Position numbers and translations under genes: made by a program. Under the pieces are notes generated by a model. The model saw nothing but the letters and a program-made list of their open reading frames with translations, had not been told where the DNA came from and did no database searches. From Opitutus sp. ER46 (lineage in GTDB: Bacteria; Verrucomicrobiota; Verrucomicrobiia; Opitutales; Opitutaceae), in contig NZ_QAYX01000020.1 in NCBI RefSeq assembly GCF_003054705.1, forward strand, positions 310,001-374,000: a DNA stretch of 64,000 bases, given 5' to 3'. Shown here one piece after another: positions 35,399 to 45,213 of the stretch (the first letter of the stretch is position 1; each line of letters opens with the position of its first letter).

Positions 35399-36408
35399 TT
35401 CTTGCCCTCGGGATTGGCGATCGCGGACCGCATCGAGGTATCGGACTGCACGTTCTCCATGCGGTAATAGTCCATGACGCCGAGCCGGCCGCTGCGGAAC
35501 GCTTCGGCCATCGCGAGCGGCACCTGGGCCTGCGCCTCGACGACCTTGGCCTGCATTTCCTGCACGCGCGCCTTCATTTCCTGCTCCACGGCGACGGCGG
35601 CGGCGCGGCGGATTTCGGCCTGCGCCTGGGCGATGCTCTTGTTGGCCTCGGCCTGCGCCTCCTGCAGCTTGGCGCCGACGTTTTCGCCGACGTCCACGTC
35701 GGCAATGTCGATGGAGAGGATCTCGAAGGCGGTGCCCACATCGAGGCCGCGCGCCAGCACGGTCTTGGAAATGCTGTCGGGAGACTCGAGCACGCTCTTG
35801 TAGCTCTCGGCGCCGCCGATGGTGGAGACGATGCCCTCGCCGACGCGGGCAATGATGGTTTCCTCCTTGGCGCCACCGACGAAGCGGTCGAGGTGGGTGC
35901 GGACCGTCACGCGGGCCTTCACCTTCACCTGGATGCCGTCCTTGGCGACGCCATCGATGGTGGTGCGGCCGCTCTCCGGGTTGGGGCAATCAATGACTTT
36001 GGGATCGACGGAAGTGCGGACGGCCTCCTCGACGGATTTGCCGGAGCCCTTGGTCGCGAGGTCGATGGCGCACGCGCGCTGCCAGTCGAGGGCGATGCCG
36101 GCCTTCTGGGCAGCGATCAACGCGTGCACGCAGTTGATGACGTTGCCGCCCGCGAGGTACTGGGCCTCGATCTCGTCGATCGAGAGTTTGATGCCGGCCT
36201 TCGTGGCGCGAATGCGGGCGTCGACCATGATACCATACGGCACCTGCCGCAGCCGCATCGCGACCAGGTTCAGCGGGCTCACCGGCGCCCCCGCCAGCAG
36301 CGCGCGCAGCCACACGCTGAAGAAGGAAAGGAACACGATGACGACGATCAGCGCGGGGACGCCGATCAGGATGCCCCAGAACAGGGGAGAGGAGAGCAGT
36401 TCACTCAT
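35395..36408 (-). CDS. floA: Flotillin-like protein FloA
   Basis: Encodes 337 residues, matching FloA length. An N-terminal membrane hairpin ([34 protein letters not shown]) is followed by the SPFH-like domain ([36 protein letters not shown]). A C-terminal Ala/Glu/Gln coiled coil follows ([21 protein letters not shown]). FloA proteins scaffold functional membrane microdomains. It lies downstream of two NfeD genes, the usual SPFH/NfeD pairing, and is overlapped by the coiled-coil gene. Confidence 0.95.
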   Translation of the reverse strand: MSELLSSPLFWGILIGVPALIVVIVFLSFFSVWLRALLAGAPVSPLNLVAMRLRQVPYGIMVDARIRATKAGIKLSIDEIEAQYLAGGNVINCVHALIAAQKAGIALDWQRACAIDLATKGSGKSVEEAVRTSVDPKVIDCPNPESGRTTIDGVAKDGIQVKVKARVTVRTHLDRFVGGAKEETIIARVGEGIVSTIGGAESYKSVLESPDSISKTVLARGLDVGTAFEILSIDIADVDVGENVGAKLQEAQAEANKSIAQAQAEIRRAAAVAVEQEMKARVQEMQAKVVEAQAQVPLAMAEAFRSGRLGVMDYYRMENVQSDTSMRSAIANPEGKK

Positions 36409-36414
36409 GATGGT

Positions 36415-36882
36415 TCAGGTTTTGGTGACGATGAGGCGGAAATTATCGAGGCCGATGACGCGCACCGCGGCCCCCTTGGGCAGGAACCCGGTCTGGGACC
36501 ACGCCTCGTAGCGACGGCCGGCGATCACGACATAGCCACTGGGCGCGAGGGCGGTGGCCGCCTCGCCCTGCTGGCCAACAATGGCCACGGCATTGGCGAC
36601 CTCAGGCTGGCTGCGGGCGGAAATGGCCTCGTCCTGGAAGAGCTTGCGCCCCAGCCGCGTCTTCGGGAGCAGCACGAGCTCGGCCCAAAGCATGATGCCG
36701 AGCACGAGAACGGCGATGCCGGTCGCGACCGCGCCGGTCGTGGCGCCGAACTGCTGAAAAGCGATGACGCAACCGGCAACCATGGCGATGCCGCCCAGGA
36801 TGCCGAGGATGCCGCCGGGGGTGAACACCTCGAAGACGAGGAGAATGATCCCGACGAGGAAGAGCAGGACGACGGCGTTCAT
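36415..36882 (-). CDS. Short NfeD-family membrane protein
   Basis: Encodes 155 residues. Three to four membrane segments (VVLLFLVGIILLVFEVFTPGG; LGGIAMVAGCVIAF; VLVLGIMLWAELVLL) precede a C-terminal OB-fold NfeD domain (APSGYVVIAGRRYEAWSQ). It lacks the protease domain. The start overlaps the stop of the long NfeD gene (ATGA) and it ends 6 bp before floA, so it belongs to a tightly coupled operon. Confidence 0.92.
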   Translation of the reverse strand: MNAVVLLFLVGIILLVFEVFTPGGILGILGGIAMVAGCVIAFQQFGATTGAVATGIAVLVLGIMLWAELVLLPKTRLGRKLFQDEAISARSQPEVANAVAIVGQQGEAATALAPSGYVVIAGRRYEAWSQTGFLPKGAAVRVIGLDNFRLIVTKT

Positions 36883-38381
36883 GAGTGGGTCTCCTCGACG
36901 ATGAGCTCGAAGTCGGTGCGGCGCACAACCACCACCGAGGCGCCGGCGGGCACCGTGCCCATCTCCACGCGCGCCTCGTAGCGCCGGCCATCGATGTCGA
37001 TCTGGCCGCTGGGGCGCAAGGCGGTCGCGGCCACGCCGCGTGCGCCGATGAGTTCGTCGGGCCGCGTCGTGGTGGCGCTCGCACCGCCGGAGACCTGTGC
37101 CTGTGCGGCAACCGCGGTGTTCAGAACCAGGCGGTCCCAGACCCAGCCGCGCGGCAGGAAGCGGATAAGCAGCACGCCCACGCCGCCAGCGATCAGCAGG
37201 CCAAAGAGGAGGTTAAGCAGCGGCTGGACGAAGGCGTCACCCGACCAGGCAACCGTGAGGGGCTCGTTGGGCCAGAGGTCCGCCATGGCCCACACGAGCG
37301 AGCCAAAGATCAGCAGCAGGCCAGCCACACCCATGACGACGGTCCCAGGGAAGAAGAAGATCTCGACGGCCAGCAGCGCCACGCCGAGCACAAAGAAAAG
37401 GATCGGCTCATGGCCGGACAGCCCCGCGATGTAGCTGCTGAGAAACACGATCGCGAGCAGCACGATGCCGACGATCCCGAACACGCCGAAGCCAGGCGTC
37501 TTGAACTCAATGAACAGCGCCAGCATCCCAATGCCGAGGAGGACCGGCGCAATGGAGTTGAGCCACGAGGCGAGGGTCTCCGACCACGTCATTTCCAGCG
37601 TTGTCACCTTCGGATGCGTGCCACCGCTGCGTTGCGCGATCAAATCGGCCAAGCTGCCGGCCGTGCCAGCCGACAGGAGCGGCTGCGGCGGCGTGCCGTA
37701 AGTCCGGGCCGCTTCGACGGCGGTGAGCGAAAGCAGCTCGCCCTTCTCCTTGATCACCTTGTCGCCGATCTTGAACTCACGGTCGGCGTCGATCATCGCG
37801 GAAATCACTTCGCCCCGGTAGCCCTTGTCCTGGCTTTCCGCTCGGATGCGGGCCTTGAGGTAGCTGACCACCTTGAGCTTCATCGTCGCCTCGACGTCCT
37901 GCCCGCCGGCCGCCACCGGCGCCGCGGCGCCAATGATGCCTTGGGGCGCGAACCAGATTTCCTGCGTGCTCGCCGCGATGAAGGCACCGGCCGACATCGC
38001 CTCGGAGTTCACATAGGTGATGGTCGGCCGCGGGAACCGGGCGATCGCCTCCATGATTTCGAGCGTCGGCCCCAGCGCACCGCCGGGAGTCTTCATGTCG
38101 AAAACAATGAGATCGGCGTCGGCGGCCATCGCTTCCTTGATGCCGCGCCGCACCACGTACAGCACCGACGAGCCGATTTCTCCCTGGATGGGGATGACGT
38201 GAACGCGCTCGATCCGCGCGGGGACCGCGGGCTGGGCGGGGGACGCGGGCGCCGCAACCGTAGTCGGGGCAGGAGCCGGAGCCGGCGAGCCCTGGGCGGG
38301 TGCCGCGTTTTCCGCCGCAGCGGCGACGGAGGCGAACCCGAGAGCGAGAAGTCCCATCAGCTGGAGTATCCGCAGGCGCAT
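36879..38381 (-). CDS. Long NfeD membrane-bound serine protease (ClpP-class)
   Basis: Encodes 500 residues: signal peptide, an Ala/Pro linker, a ClpP-like protease domain (about residues 58-270), several membrane helices and a C-terminal OB-fold. The nucleophile is S130 in S-E-A-M-S-A-G-A. K168 or K170 is placed about where the general-base lysine of the archaeal homologue lies (roughly 40 residues after the serine). Such proteins cleave SPFH/stomatin partners, here presumably FloA. First gene of the four-gene operon. Divergent from the secreted-protein gene at 38566. Confidence 0.92.
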   Translation of the reverse strand: MRLRILQLMGLLALGFASVAAAAENAAPAQGSPAPAPAPTTVAAPASPAQPAVPARIERVHVIPIQGEIGSSVLYVVRRGIKEAMAADADLIVFDMKTPGGALGPTLEIMEAIARFPRPTITYVNSEAMSAGAFIAASTQEIWFAPQGIIGAAAPVAAGGQDVEATMKLKVVSYLKARIRAESQDKGYRGEVISAMIDADREFKIGDKVIKEKGELLSLTAVEAARTYGTPPQPLLSAGTAGSLADLIAQRSGGTHPKVTTLEMTWSETLASWLNSIAPVLLGIGMLALFIEFKTPGFGVFGIVGIVLLAIVFLSSYIAGLSGHEPILFFVLGVALLAVEIFFFPGTVVMGVAGLLLIFGSLVWAMADLWPNEPLTVAWSGDAFVQPLLNLLFGLLIAGGVGVLLIRFLPRGWVWDRLVLNTAVAAQAQVSGGASATTTRPDELIGARGVAATALRPSGQIDIDGRRYEARVEMGTVPAGASVVVVRRTDFELIVEETHS

Positions 38382-38565
38382 GGAGTTCCGTAACGCATAC
38401 CGGCGGCGCGCGCCGGGGCAAGCGTGCCGACGGTCGAAACGGGCGCGGCGTTTCCAGCAGGAGACGAACAGCAACCAAACAGCCCGCGCCGCGTCAGTCC
38501 GCTCCCAGCGGGAGCCGCAAGATTGCCTCGCGCCCGCGCCGACCTCATTTCCCCCGTCCTGTCAC

Positions 38566-39510
38566 ATGCACCCCACCCTGCCCTTCGGCTCCCGCTTTTA
38601 CGGTCCACGTGTCTCCCGCGCGTCCCGCGCGCGCGGCTGGTGGCTGCCGCTCGCGCTCGCGTTCCTGGCGGCCACGTCGGCTCCGGCTGCCGACTTCGTC
38701 GTGGTGAGCGCAGGCGCAATCCCGCAATACCAAAGGCCGCGCGACAGCCGAGGCGCGGTTCTGGCCGAGACCTATGTCGTTTCCCCCGGCCGCTATTTTT
38801 CCGGCCAAACCCGGGACCGCGCGGCCGAGGCCACCAAATTTCGGGCGATCATCACCTCGCTCGGCCCCGCACTCGCGCAGCAACGCTACTTCCCGGCGAA
38901 GGATCCCGCGCGAGCGGACCTGCTGCTCATCGTACATTGGGGAACGACTCAGACCTACGAAGACCCGAACCGTGAGCTGACGATCGAGAAGCTCAACAGT
39001 GCGTTCTCGGCTTACGCGTCCGCCGCCGCGGAGAATGGCGGCATCGCCGATCCCGGCGCCATGAACGAACTCTTCAGCGGCATGGCCGGCGATGCGTCCC
39101 TCGCCCAACGCTACCTCGACGAGAACGCCGAGTTGCTCGGCTACAAACGCAGCCTCCGAGCACGCTCGGGGCGCATCCTGCCCAGCGAAGAAGAGAAGAC
39201 GATGCGCCATGAGCTCGGGGAGGAACGCTACTTTCTGGTCGTCATGGCGTACGACTACCGGGTCTTGCAGAAGGAAAAGCGCCGCGCCCTCGTGTGGACG
39301 ACGCACATGAACGTCCGCGCCGCTGGCAACAACTTTGCGCTCGTGCTGCCGGAGCTCACCCGCGCCGGCGCCGCGCTGTTTGGCCGCGACACCCCCGACC
39401 CGGTGCATATTCAGCCCACGCTTCGTCGCGGCGACGTCCAGGTGGGCGAACTGCGCGTATTGCCGGAGACGGCGCCCCCCCCTGCGAGCCCTGCCGCCCC
39501 GCAACGATGA
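38566..39510 (+). CDS. Secreted protein of unknown function
   Basis: Encodes 314 residues with an N-terminal signal peptide (WWLPLALAFLAATSAPAA, cleavage before ADF). The mature part is alpha/beta with repeated Glu/Arg-rich helices (RHELGEERYFLVVMAYDYRVLQKEKRRALVW). No catalytic motif or repeat is visible and I do not recognise the family. It lies 63 bp upstream of the GH31 gene on the same strand, which suggests but does not prove a link. Confidence 0.75.
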   Translation: MHPTLPFGSRFYGPRVSRASRARGWWLPLALAFLAATSAPAADFVVVSAGAIPQYQRPRDSRGAVLAETYVVSPGRYFSGQTRDRAAEATKFRAIITSLGPALAQQRYFPAKDPARADLLLIVHWGTTQTYEDPNRELTIEKLNSAFSAYASAAAENGGIADPGAMNELFSGMAGDASLAQRYLDENAELLGYKRSLRARSGRILPSEEEKTMRHELGEERYFLVVMAYDYRVLQKEKRRALVWTTHMNVRAAGNNFALVLPELTRAGAALFGRDTPDPVHIQPTLRRGDVQVGELRVLPETAPPPASPAAPQR

Positions 39511-39573
39511 TAGATTTATTCGGATGGCAGGCGGCGAGGCCGGAGGTTTCGCTGGGGCGTAACCTTCACCCCC

Positions 39574-42354
39574 ATGATGTCACTCGCCTCCCGCCCGTCG
39601 CTTCGGTCGTTGCGCCTGAGCACCGCCGCCCTGCTGTGCATGCTCGGAGCCAGCGTCTGTCTCGGCACCCCCGCGGCCGCTGCCAGCACCGATCTCGCCG
39701 CCGCCGACCCCGCGGCGATCGTCGCGACCGGCAACGCGCGGTTTACCGTCCTCACGCCCCAGCTGATCCGGCTCGAGTGGTCGCCCACGCGCGCCTTCGA
39801 GGACCGCGCTTCGCTCGCGTTCATCCAGCGGCGGCTCCCGGTGCCGAAGTTCACCGTCACCCGCGACGGCGACGCCACGGTGCTGCGCACCGACGCGTTG
39901 ACCCTGCGCTACGCGCCGGCGGCCGGCAGTGACGGCCGGTTCGCGGCGGACAACCTCACAATCACCTTCCGCGTCGCCCAGCGCGAAGCCACCTGGCAGC
40001 CCGGCCAGCCCGCCACCGGCAACCTGCTCGGCACCACCCGGACGCTCGACGGCGCGCGCGGCGGCAAAACCAAGGAGCCGATTGGTGAAGGCGTGATCTC
40101 CCGCGACGGTTGGGTCCTCGTCGACGACTCGACCCGCCCGCTATTTGACTCAGCCGACTTCAGCTTCAAGGCCGGCGAGAAAAGCCCATGGCCGTGGGTG
40201 CAGCCGCGGCCCGAGGGCGACCGGCAGGACTGGTACTTCTTCGGCCACGGACACGATTACCGCGCCGCGCTCGCCGACTTCACCCGGGTGGCGGGCAAGA
40301 TCCCGCTGCCGCCGCGCTTCGCCTTTGGCGCGTGGTGGTCGCGGTATTGGGCGTACAGCGACCAGGAACTCCTCGAGCTCGCCCGCGGCTTCCGCGCCAA
40401 CGACGTGCCCCTCGACGTGTTCGTGATCGACATGGACTGGCACCTCACCTTCCCGGACCGGGCCGGCGAGAAGGACGCCTCCGGCCATCGCCTCGGCTGG
40501 AGCGGCTACAGCTGGAACCGCGCGCTCTTTCCCGAACCGGAGCGGTTCCTGCGTCAGCTGCGCGAGGAGGGGCTCAAGCTCACGCTCAACCTCCACCCCG
40601 CGTCCGGTGTCCAGCCGTGGGAGGACGCATACGCGGAGATGGCCCGCGCCATGGGCATCGATCCCGCGACCAAGGCGTATGTGCCCTTTGACCTGACGAA
40701 CCCGAAGTTCGCCCGGAACTACATGAGCCTCCTGCACCACCCGCTGGAACGGCAGGGCATCGATTTCTGGTGGCTCGACTGGCAGCAAGAGCACCGCACC
40801 GCGCTGGCCGGCGTGAATCCGACCTGGTGGCTCAACTACGTGCACTTCACCGACCAGCAGCGGCAGGGGAAACGCCCGCTGCTCTTCCACCGCTGGGGCG
40901 GTCTGGGCAACCACCGGTTCCAGATCGGCTTTTCGGGCGACACCATCTCGGTCTGGGAGTCGCTCGCGTATCAGCCCTGGTTCACCGCCACCGCGGCCAA
41001 CGTCGGCTACGCCTACTGGAGCCATGACATCGGCGGGCACATGCCCGGCAAGGTCGATCCCGAGCTCTACCTGCGCTGGATTCAGTTCGGCGTGTTCAGC
41101 CCGATCCTGCGCACGCACACCACGAAGAACGCCGACTCCGAGCGCCGCATCTGGGCGTATCCGGAACCCTATTCCAGCTTGATGCGGCAGGCGTTCCACC
41201 TGCGGTATTCGCTGATTCCCTACCTCTACACCGAGGCGCGGCGGACCTACGACGAGGGCGTCGCATTCCTCCGGCCGCTCTATTACGACTGGCCCGAAGC
41301 CGACGAAGCCTACGCCGCCAAGGGCGAATACCTCTTTGGCCACCAGCTGCTCGTGGCGCCGGTCACCGCGCCCGTCGACGCCGCCACCGGCCTGGCCGCG
41401 CACACCGTCTGGCTCCCGGAGGGCGAGTGGTTCGAGTGGCCCACCGGCCGCCAGTTCCGCGGCCCCGCGCAGGTGGCCCGCGCATTCGGCATCAGCGAGA
41501 TTCCCGTCTACGCCCGCGCCGGCGCGATCATCCCGCAACAACCGCCCATGCGCCACACCGGCGAGAAGCCGGTCGATCCGCTGATCCTGACGGTCTTCCC
41601 GCTCCGCGACGGCCAGGAGAGCACGTATCGACTCTATGAGGACGACGGCCACGCCGAGGACTACCAGCACGGCGTCTGCCGCTGGACCCCCATCACGGCG
41701 GCGCAGCGGGGCGACGAGCTGGTCGTGCGCGTCGCGGCCGTCGAGGGCCAGGTACCTGCGCTCCCGCCAAAACGCGCCTACGAACTCCGGCTCCCGGCCG
41801 ACTGGCCGCCCGTGGCGGTGACCTGCAACGGCCAGCCGCTCGCATTCACCGCCGCCGCCACCGCCGCCGGCTGGCGCTTCGAGGGCAACACGCTTTCGAC
41901 CATCGTGCGCACGCCCCCGCTCGCCGTGACCGACACGGTGGAGGTACGCGTGGCCCGCGCACCAGGTCAGGCCGCGCGCCGGGCCCGACTCGAGGGCTTT
42001 GCCGGGCGGATGACGCGCCTGCGCGCCGCCTACGACGCCCTGCTGAGCGACCATCCCCACCTGTATTCGCCCGACGTCTTGACGGCGGCGATGCAGACGG
42101 GACGCCGGCTCGACTTCAACCCGGGTACTGCCGAGGCGGAGATCGCGGGCCTGCCCGCCGCCTGCTCCGCCGCCCACGCGTGGATCAAGGAGCGCGCGGA
42201 CCAAGCCGCGCGGCCCGACGCCGAACTGCGCGCCTACCTGAAGATCAAGCCGTCGGTTCCATCCGAGGAAGCCGCGGCGCAACTCGCCCGATTCCGCGCG
42301 GCGATCACGCTGGCCAAGGCGCAGTTGGATGCGCTGCGCAGCGATCATCCATAG
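39574..42354 (+). CDS. Glycoside hydrolase family 31 (alpha-glucosidase-like)
   Basis: Encodes 926 residues with a signal peptide (STAALLCMLGASVCLGTPAAA). The GH31 nucleophile is D402 in G-I-D-F-W-W-L-D-W-Q, and the acid/base is D456 in F-S-G-D-T-I-S-V-W. DVFVIDMDWH marks an earlier substrate-binding strand, and HYDWPEADEAY-like and GHQLLVAPVT blocks follow. The C-terminal 180 residues add a beta-domain and a helical extension ending in repeated Ala/Leu helices. Activity is likely alpha-glucosidase or alpha-xylosidase, in the periplasm or outside. Confidence 0.92.
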   Translation: MMSLASRPSLRSLRLSTAALLCMLGASVCLGTPAAAASTDLAAADPAAIVATGNARFTVLTPQLIRLEWSPTRAFEDRASLAFIQRRLPVPKFTVTRDGDATVLRTDALTLRYAPAAGSDGRFAADNLTITFRVAQREATWQPGQPATGNLLGTTRTLDGARGGKTKEPIGEGVISRDGWVLVDDSTRPLFDSADFSFKAGEKSPWPWVQPRPEGDRQDWYFFGHGHDYRAALADFTRVAGKIPLPPRFAFGAWWSRYWAYSDQELLELARGFRANDVPLDVFVIDMDWHLTFPDRAGEKDASGHRLGWSGYSWNRALFPEPERFLRQLREEGLKLTLNLHPASGVQPWEDAYAEMARAMGIDPATKAYVPFDLTNPKFARNYMSLLHHPLERQGIDFWWLDWQQEHRTALAGVNPTWWLNYVHFTDQQRQGKRPLLFHRWGGLGNHRFQIGFSGDTISVWESLAYQPWFTATAANVGYAYWSHDIGGHMPGKVDPELYLRWIQFGVFSPILRTHTTKNADSERRIWAYPEPYSSLMRQAFHLRYSLIPYLYTEARRTYDEGVAFLRPLYYDWPEADEAYAAKGEYLFGHQLLVAPVTAPVDAATGLAAHTVWLPEGEWFEWPTGRQFRGPAQVARAFGISEIPVYARAGAIIPQQPPMRHTGEKPVDPLILTVFPLRDGQESTYRLYEDDGHAEDYQHGVCRWTPITAAQRGDELVVRVAAVEGQVPALPPKRAYELRLPADWPPVAVTCNGQPLAFTAAATAAGWRFEGNTLSTIVRTPPLAVTDTVEVRVARAPGQAARRARLEGFAGRMTRLRAAYDALLSDHPHLYSPDVLTAAMQTGRRLDFNPGTAEAEIAGLPAACSAAHAWIKERADQAARPDAELRAYLKIKPSVPSEEAAAQLARFRAAITLAKAQLDALRSDHP

Positions 42355-42397
42355 CCCCCACCGCGGGGACGCCCTCGCCCGGCGCCGTGTCCGGGCA

Positions 42398-42432
42398 TGA
42401 AAAAGGCGGTAAGCGGGAACGTCCCGCCTACC
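42398..42432 (-). terminator. Intrinsic terminator of the KDPG aldolase gene
   Basis: GCGGGA/TCCCGC stem around ACG (42413-42427), extended by flanking GGTA/TACC. On the minus strand it is followed within a few bases by a T-run (AAAAA at 42400-42404 on the plus strand). It lies between convergent genes and may also stop GH31 transcripts. Confidence 0.7.
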
Positions 42433-42472
42433 ACCGAAAGCGTACGGCCTGGAGCTTACCGCTTCACGCCGT

Positions 42473-43159
42473 TCACGACCGACCGAGCTTGGCCTTGATG
42501 GCCTTCACACGGGTGATCGTCTCGCGGACCTTGGTTTCGATCCCGGCCCAGTCCTTCGCCGCGAGCAGTTCCTTGGTGATCAGGTTGCTGCCCATGCCCA
42601 TGGCGGCGACGCCGGCGCTTAGCCAGGCGGTGAGCGACTCCTCGGTCGGCTCGACACCACCCGTCGGCATGATGCGCGTCCAGGGCATCGGCCCCATGAC
42701 GTTCTTCACGAAGCCGGGACCACCGACTTCCTTGCCGGGGAAGACCTTGACGATCTCACACCCGAGCTCCTGGGCGTCGGACACCTCGGAGGCGCTGCCG
42801 CAACCGGGCGCATAGGCGATCATGCGACGGTTGCAGAGCTTGCCGACTTCGGCATTCAGCGAGGGGCCGACCACGAAGTTGGCGCCGCAGTTGATATAGA
42901 GCGAGGCGGTGTAGGGCTCGACGATGGAGCCGACGCCGAGGATCAGCGAGGGATCAGCCTTCGCGAAATGGCGCTCGAGTTCCGAGAACACTTCCCAGGC
43001 ATGGTCGCCACGATTGACGAACTCGACCAGCTTGCAGCCACCGCGGCTGATCGCGCCGACGACATTCTTGGCCGTCTCGAGGTCCGGATGGTAGAAAACC
43101 GGGACGACGCTGATGTCGTAGATCGTGTTAAGAACCTGAATGCGGGTGAAACGGGCCAT
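42473..43159 (-). CDS. eda: KDPG/KHG aldolase family protein
   Basis: Encodes 228 residues, the class I aldolase fold of Eda. The Schiff-base lysine is K138 (E-I-V-K-V-F-P), and the catalytic glutamate is E46 (LVEFVNR). The phosphate-binding MPTGGV loop is present. It cleaves 2-keto-3-deoxy-6-phosphogluconate to pyruvate and glyceraldehyde-3-phosphate, as in uronate or Entner-Doudoroff metabolism, which would suit pectin breakdown (see GH105). AAGGA lies 9 bp upstream of the ATG. Convergent with GH31. Confidence 0.9.
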   Translation of the reverse strand: MARFTRIQVLNTIYDISVVPVFYHPDLETAKNVVGAISRGGCKLVEFVNRGDHAWEVFSELERHFAKADPSLILGVGSIVEPYTASLYINCGANFVVGPSLNAEVGKLCNRRMIAYAPGCGSASEVSDAQELGCEIVKVFPGKEVGGPGFVKNVMGPMPWTRIMPTGGVEPTEESLTAWLSAGVAAMGMGSNLITKELLAAKDWAGIETKVRETITRVKAIKAKLGRS

Positions 43160-43544
43160 GAGTGTATCCTTGAGTGCAGTTTAGTGGCGCCAGCAGGGTC
43201 GCCACGAATGCCGTCGTTCTTCCCCGCCCATCGGGGCATCGCAAGCCCAAAGCCCGGTCACGGCGCCGGACCGACCGACAGGCCAACGAGCACCGGGACC
43301 GCATGATTAAGGTGAATGAAGATGCCATCGCCGCCATCACCCGTTCGCTCCAACTCGCCCGCGACCGGCTCCGGATGTACGAGGCGGCCCCCAAGTTGCC
43401 GCGGCGGGCAAAGCAGCGGTCGGACCGGCGAACCCCAGAACATTGGCCACTGGACAACACAGTATTCCGCATTTTTATGCGGAACGGCGCGCGGCGATGT
43501 AAACGACTTGAAACCCGCCAAAACCCACCCTACCCGTCAACCGC
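43160..43544. other. Intergenic region with a perfect stem-loop
   Basis: About 385 bp between eda and the acyl carrier protein gene, divergently transcribed. TTCCGCAT (43465-43472) pairs exactly with ATGCGGAA (43477-43484) around TTTT, about 60 bp before the ACP start. It could be an operator or attenuator. A short frame beginning MIKVNEDAIAAI at about 43303 runs into the ACP gene in another phase and is not convincing. Confidence 0.5.
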
Positions 43545-43919
43545 GTGTCGAATTCAGTTACCGACTCAACCCCGTCCGTGCGCCAGATCATGCGTGGCTA
43601 CCCCGAGGAGACGATCCTCGCCTGCGCAGAGTTCAAGGCGACGCGACGGGACGACTCCTTTGAGCGCGCCTTCGCTGGCATCATAACGCACCACCTGCTG
43701 CAACCGCCGGCCCAGCCGGTTTCCGCGATGCCCGGCACCACCCGTCTTGTCGCCGACCTCGGGCTGGATTCGCTGACCATGGTCGAGATGGTGTCCATCT
43801 TCGAAGCCATCTTCGGCGTACGCCTTCGGGCCGATGACTTCGCGAGCGTGCGGACCCTCGACGAATTGCGCGCGCTCCTGCGCCGGAAGACCCAGTTGCC
43901 AGCGCGCGCCTCGGCATGA
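43545..43919 (+). CDS. Acyl carrier protein
   Basis: Encodes 124 residues from a GTG, longer than housekeeping ACP (about 78) because of an N-terminal extension of about 45 residues. The phosphopantetheine attachment motif G-L-D-S-L-T-M-V-E is clear. A later start at ATG 43590 would shorten the extension. Its stop overlaps the ketosynthase start (ATGA), so the two are coupled and likely work together in a dedicated acyl or polyketide pathway rather than in bulk fatty-acid synthesis. Confidence 0.85.
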   Translation: MSNSVTDSTPSVRQIMRGYPEETILACAEFKATRRDDSFERAFAGIITHHLLQPPAQPVSAMPGTTRLVADLGLDSLTMVEMVSIFEAIFGVRLRADDFASVRTLDELRALLRRKTQLPARASA

Positions 43920-45199
43920 GCCTGCCCTCTGCGCCCCGCCGCGTCGTTGTAACCGGCCTGGGGTTCATCACGAGCATCGGCAACGACCGTGCGACCGTCA
44001 CCCGGCACCTGCGGGAACTGCGCCACGGCCTCGAGCCGTTCGATTTCATCTCCGGTTCCGACCTGCCGGTGAAGGTCGCGGGTACCATCAAGGAATTCGA
44101 CACCCGATCCGACCATTACTCCGACTGGCGCTGGCCGGCCCGTTACACCTTCACGCGCGACGTCCTGCGCACGCTCCCGCCCCACGGCCTCCACGCCATC
44201 TGCGCCACTGACGAGGCGATCGCCGACGCCGGACTCGTGCGCGAGGATCTCGCGCGCGACGACACCGGCCTGTTCACGGCGTCCGCCGGGTCCCCCTTTC
44301 TCCAGCACAAGTATCTGGGCACGATGTACGACTCGAAGGGCGACCGGCTCGTGCCGCTCGGCGTCGTCGCAACCATCGCCGGCACCCTGAATTTCAATCT
44401 TTCCACGCGCTACGGCATGCGCGGCGCAGTCTGCGGCTTTGTCTCCGCCTGCGCGTCCACGTCACATGCGCTCGGCTACGCCTACGACGAGATTGCGCTC
44501 GGCCGGCTGGAACGTGTGATCGTTGTCGGGGGCGAGGACATCACCGCCGATTCCACCTACTCGTTCCACGCGGTGCGCGCCCTTTCGCGCAACCCCGACC
44601 CCGCCACGGCATCGCGGCCATTCGACACGGCGCGCGACGGGTTTGTCGGCAGCGGCGGCGGCGCCGCCCTCGTGCTCGAGTCCGCCGAGGCGGCCCAGGC
44701 CCGCGGCGCGCGGATTTATGCGGAGCTCGCCGGCTGGGGCCAGTCCGCCGACGGCTACAATATCGCGATCTCCGATCCCGAGGGCCGTGGGCTGGCGCTG
44801 GCGATGAAGCGGGCGCTCGCCGCCGCGCGCACCGCGCCGACCGAGGTCGACTACGTCAACGCCCACGCGACGTCGACGGTCGCAGGCGACCGCTCGGAGG
44901 CCCGCGCCCTCCGCACGATTTTCAGCGAGGCCGGCGCGACCCCGGCGATCAGCAGCACCAAGGCCCTCACCGGCCACGCGCTGTCGATGGCCGGCGTGAT
45001 GGAGACCGCGTTCTGCGCGGTTGCCATGGCCGAAGGCTTCATCCCGGGGCAGGCCCACCTCGTGAACCCCGATCCCGATTGCGAGGGTCTCAATATCCCG
45101 CGTGAAACCATCGCGCGGGCACCGAACGTGATCGTCAAAAACAGCAGCGGCTTCGGCGGCAGCAACGTGTCCCTCGTGCTCCGGCGCTGGCCGGCCTGA
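43916..45199 (+). CDS. FabF-like beta-ketoacyl-ACP synthase
   Basis: Encodes 427 residues. The catalytic triad is intact: C179 in S-A-C-A-S-T, H317 in N-A-H-A-T-S-T and H354 in G-H-A-L-S-M-A-G. The last two are spaced as in E. coli FabF. It condenses malonyl-ACP with an acyl-ACP. Translational coupling to a non-housekeeping ACP and the nearby phospholipid head-group genes point to a specialised lipid rather than general synthesis. It ends 14 bp before the convergent phosphotransferase gene. Confidence 0.92.
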   Translation: MSLPSAPRRVVVTGLGFITSIGNDRATVTRHLRELRHGLEPFDFISGSDLPVKVAGTIKEFDTRSDHYSDWRWPARYTFTRDVLRTLPPHGLHAICATDEAIADAGLVREDLARDDTGLFTASAGSPFLQHKYLGTMYDSKGDRLVPLGVVATIAGTLNFNLSTRYGMRGAVCGFVSACASTSHALGYAYDEIALGRLERVIVVGGEDITADSTYSFHAVRALSRNPDPATASRPFDTARDGFVGSGGGAALVLESAEAAQARGARIYAELAGWGQSADGYNIAISDPEGRGLALAMKRALAAARTAPTEVDYVNAHATSTVAGDRSEARALRTIFSEAGATPAISSTKALTGHALSMAGVMETAFCAVAMAEGFIPGQAHLVNPDPDCEGLNIPRETIARAPNVIVKNSSGFGGSNVSLVLRRWPA

Positions 45200-45213
45200 G
45201 CAAATCTCCCTCC

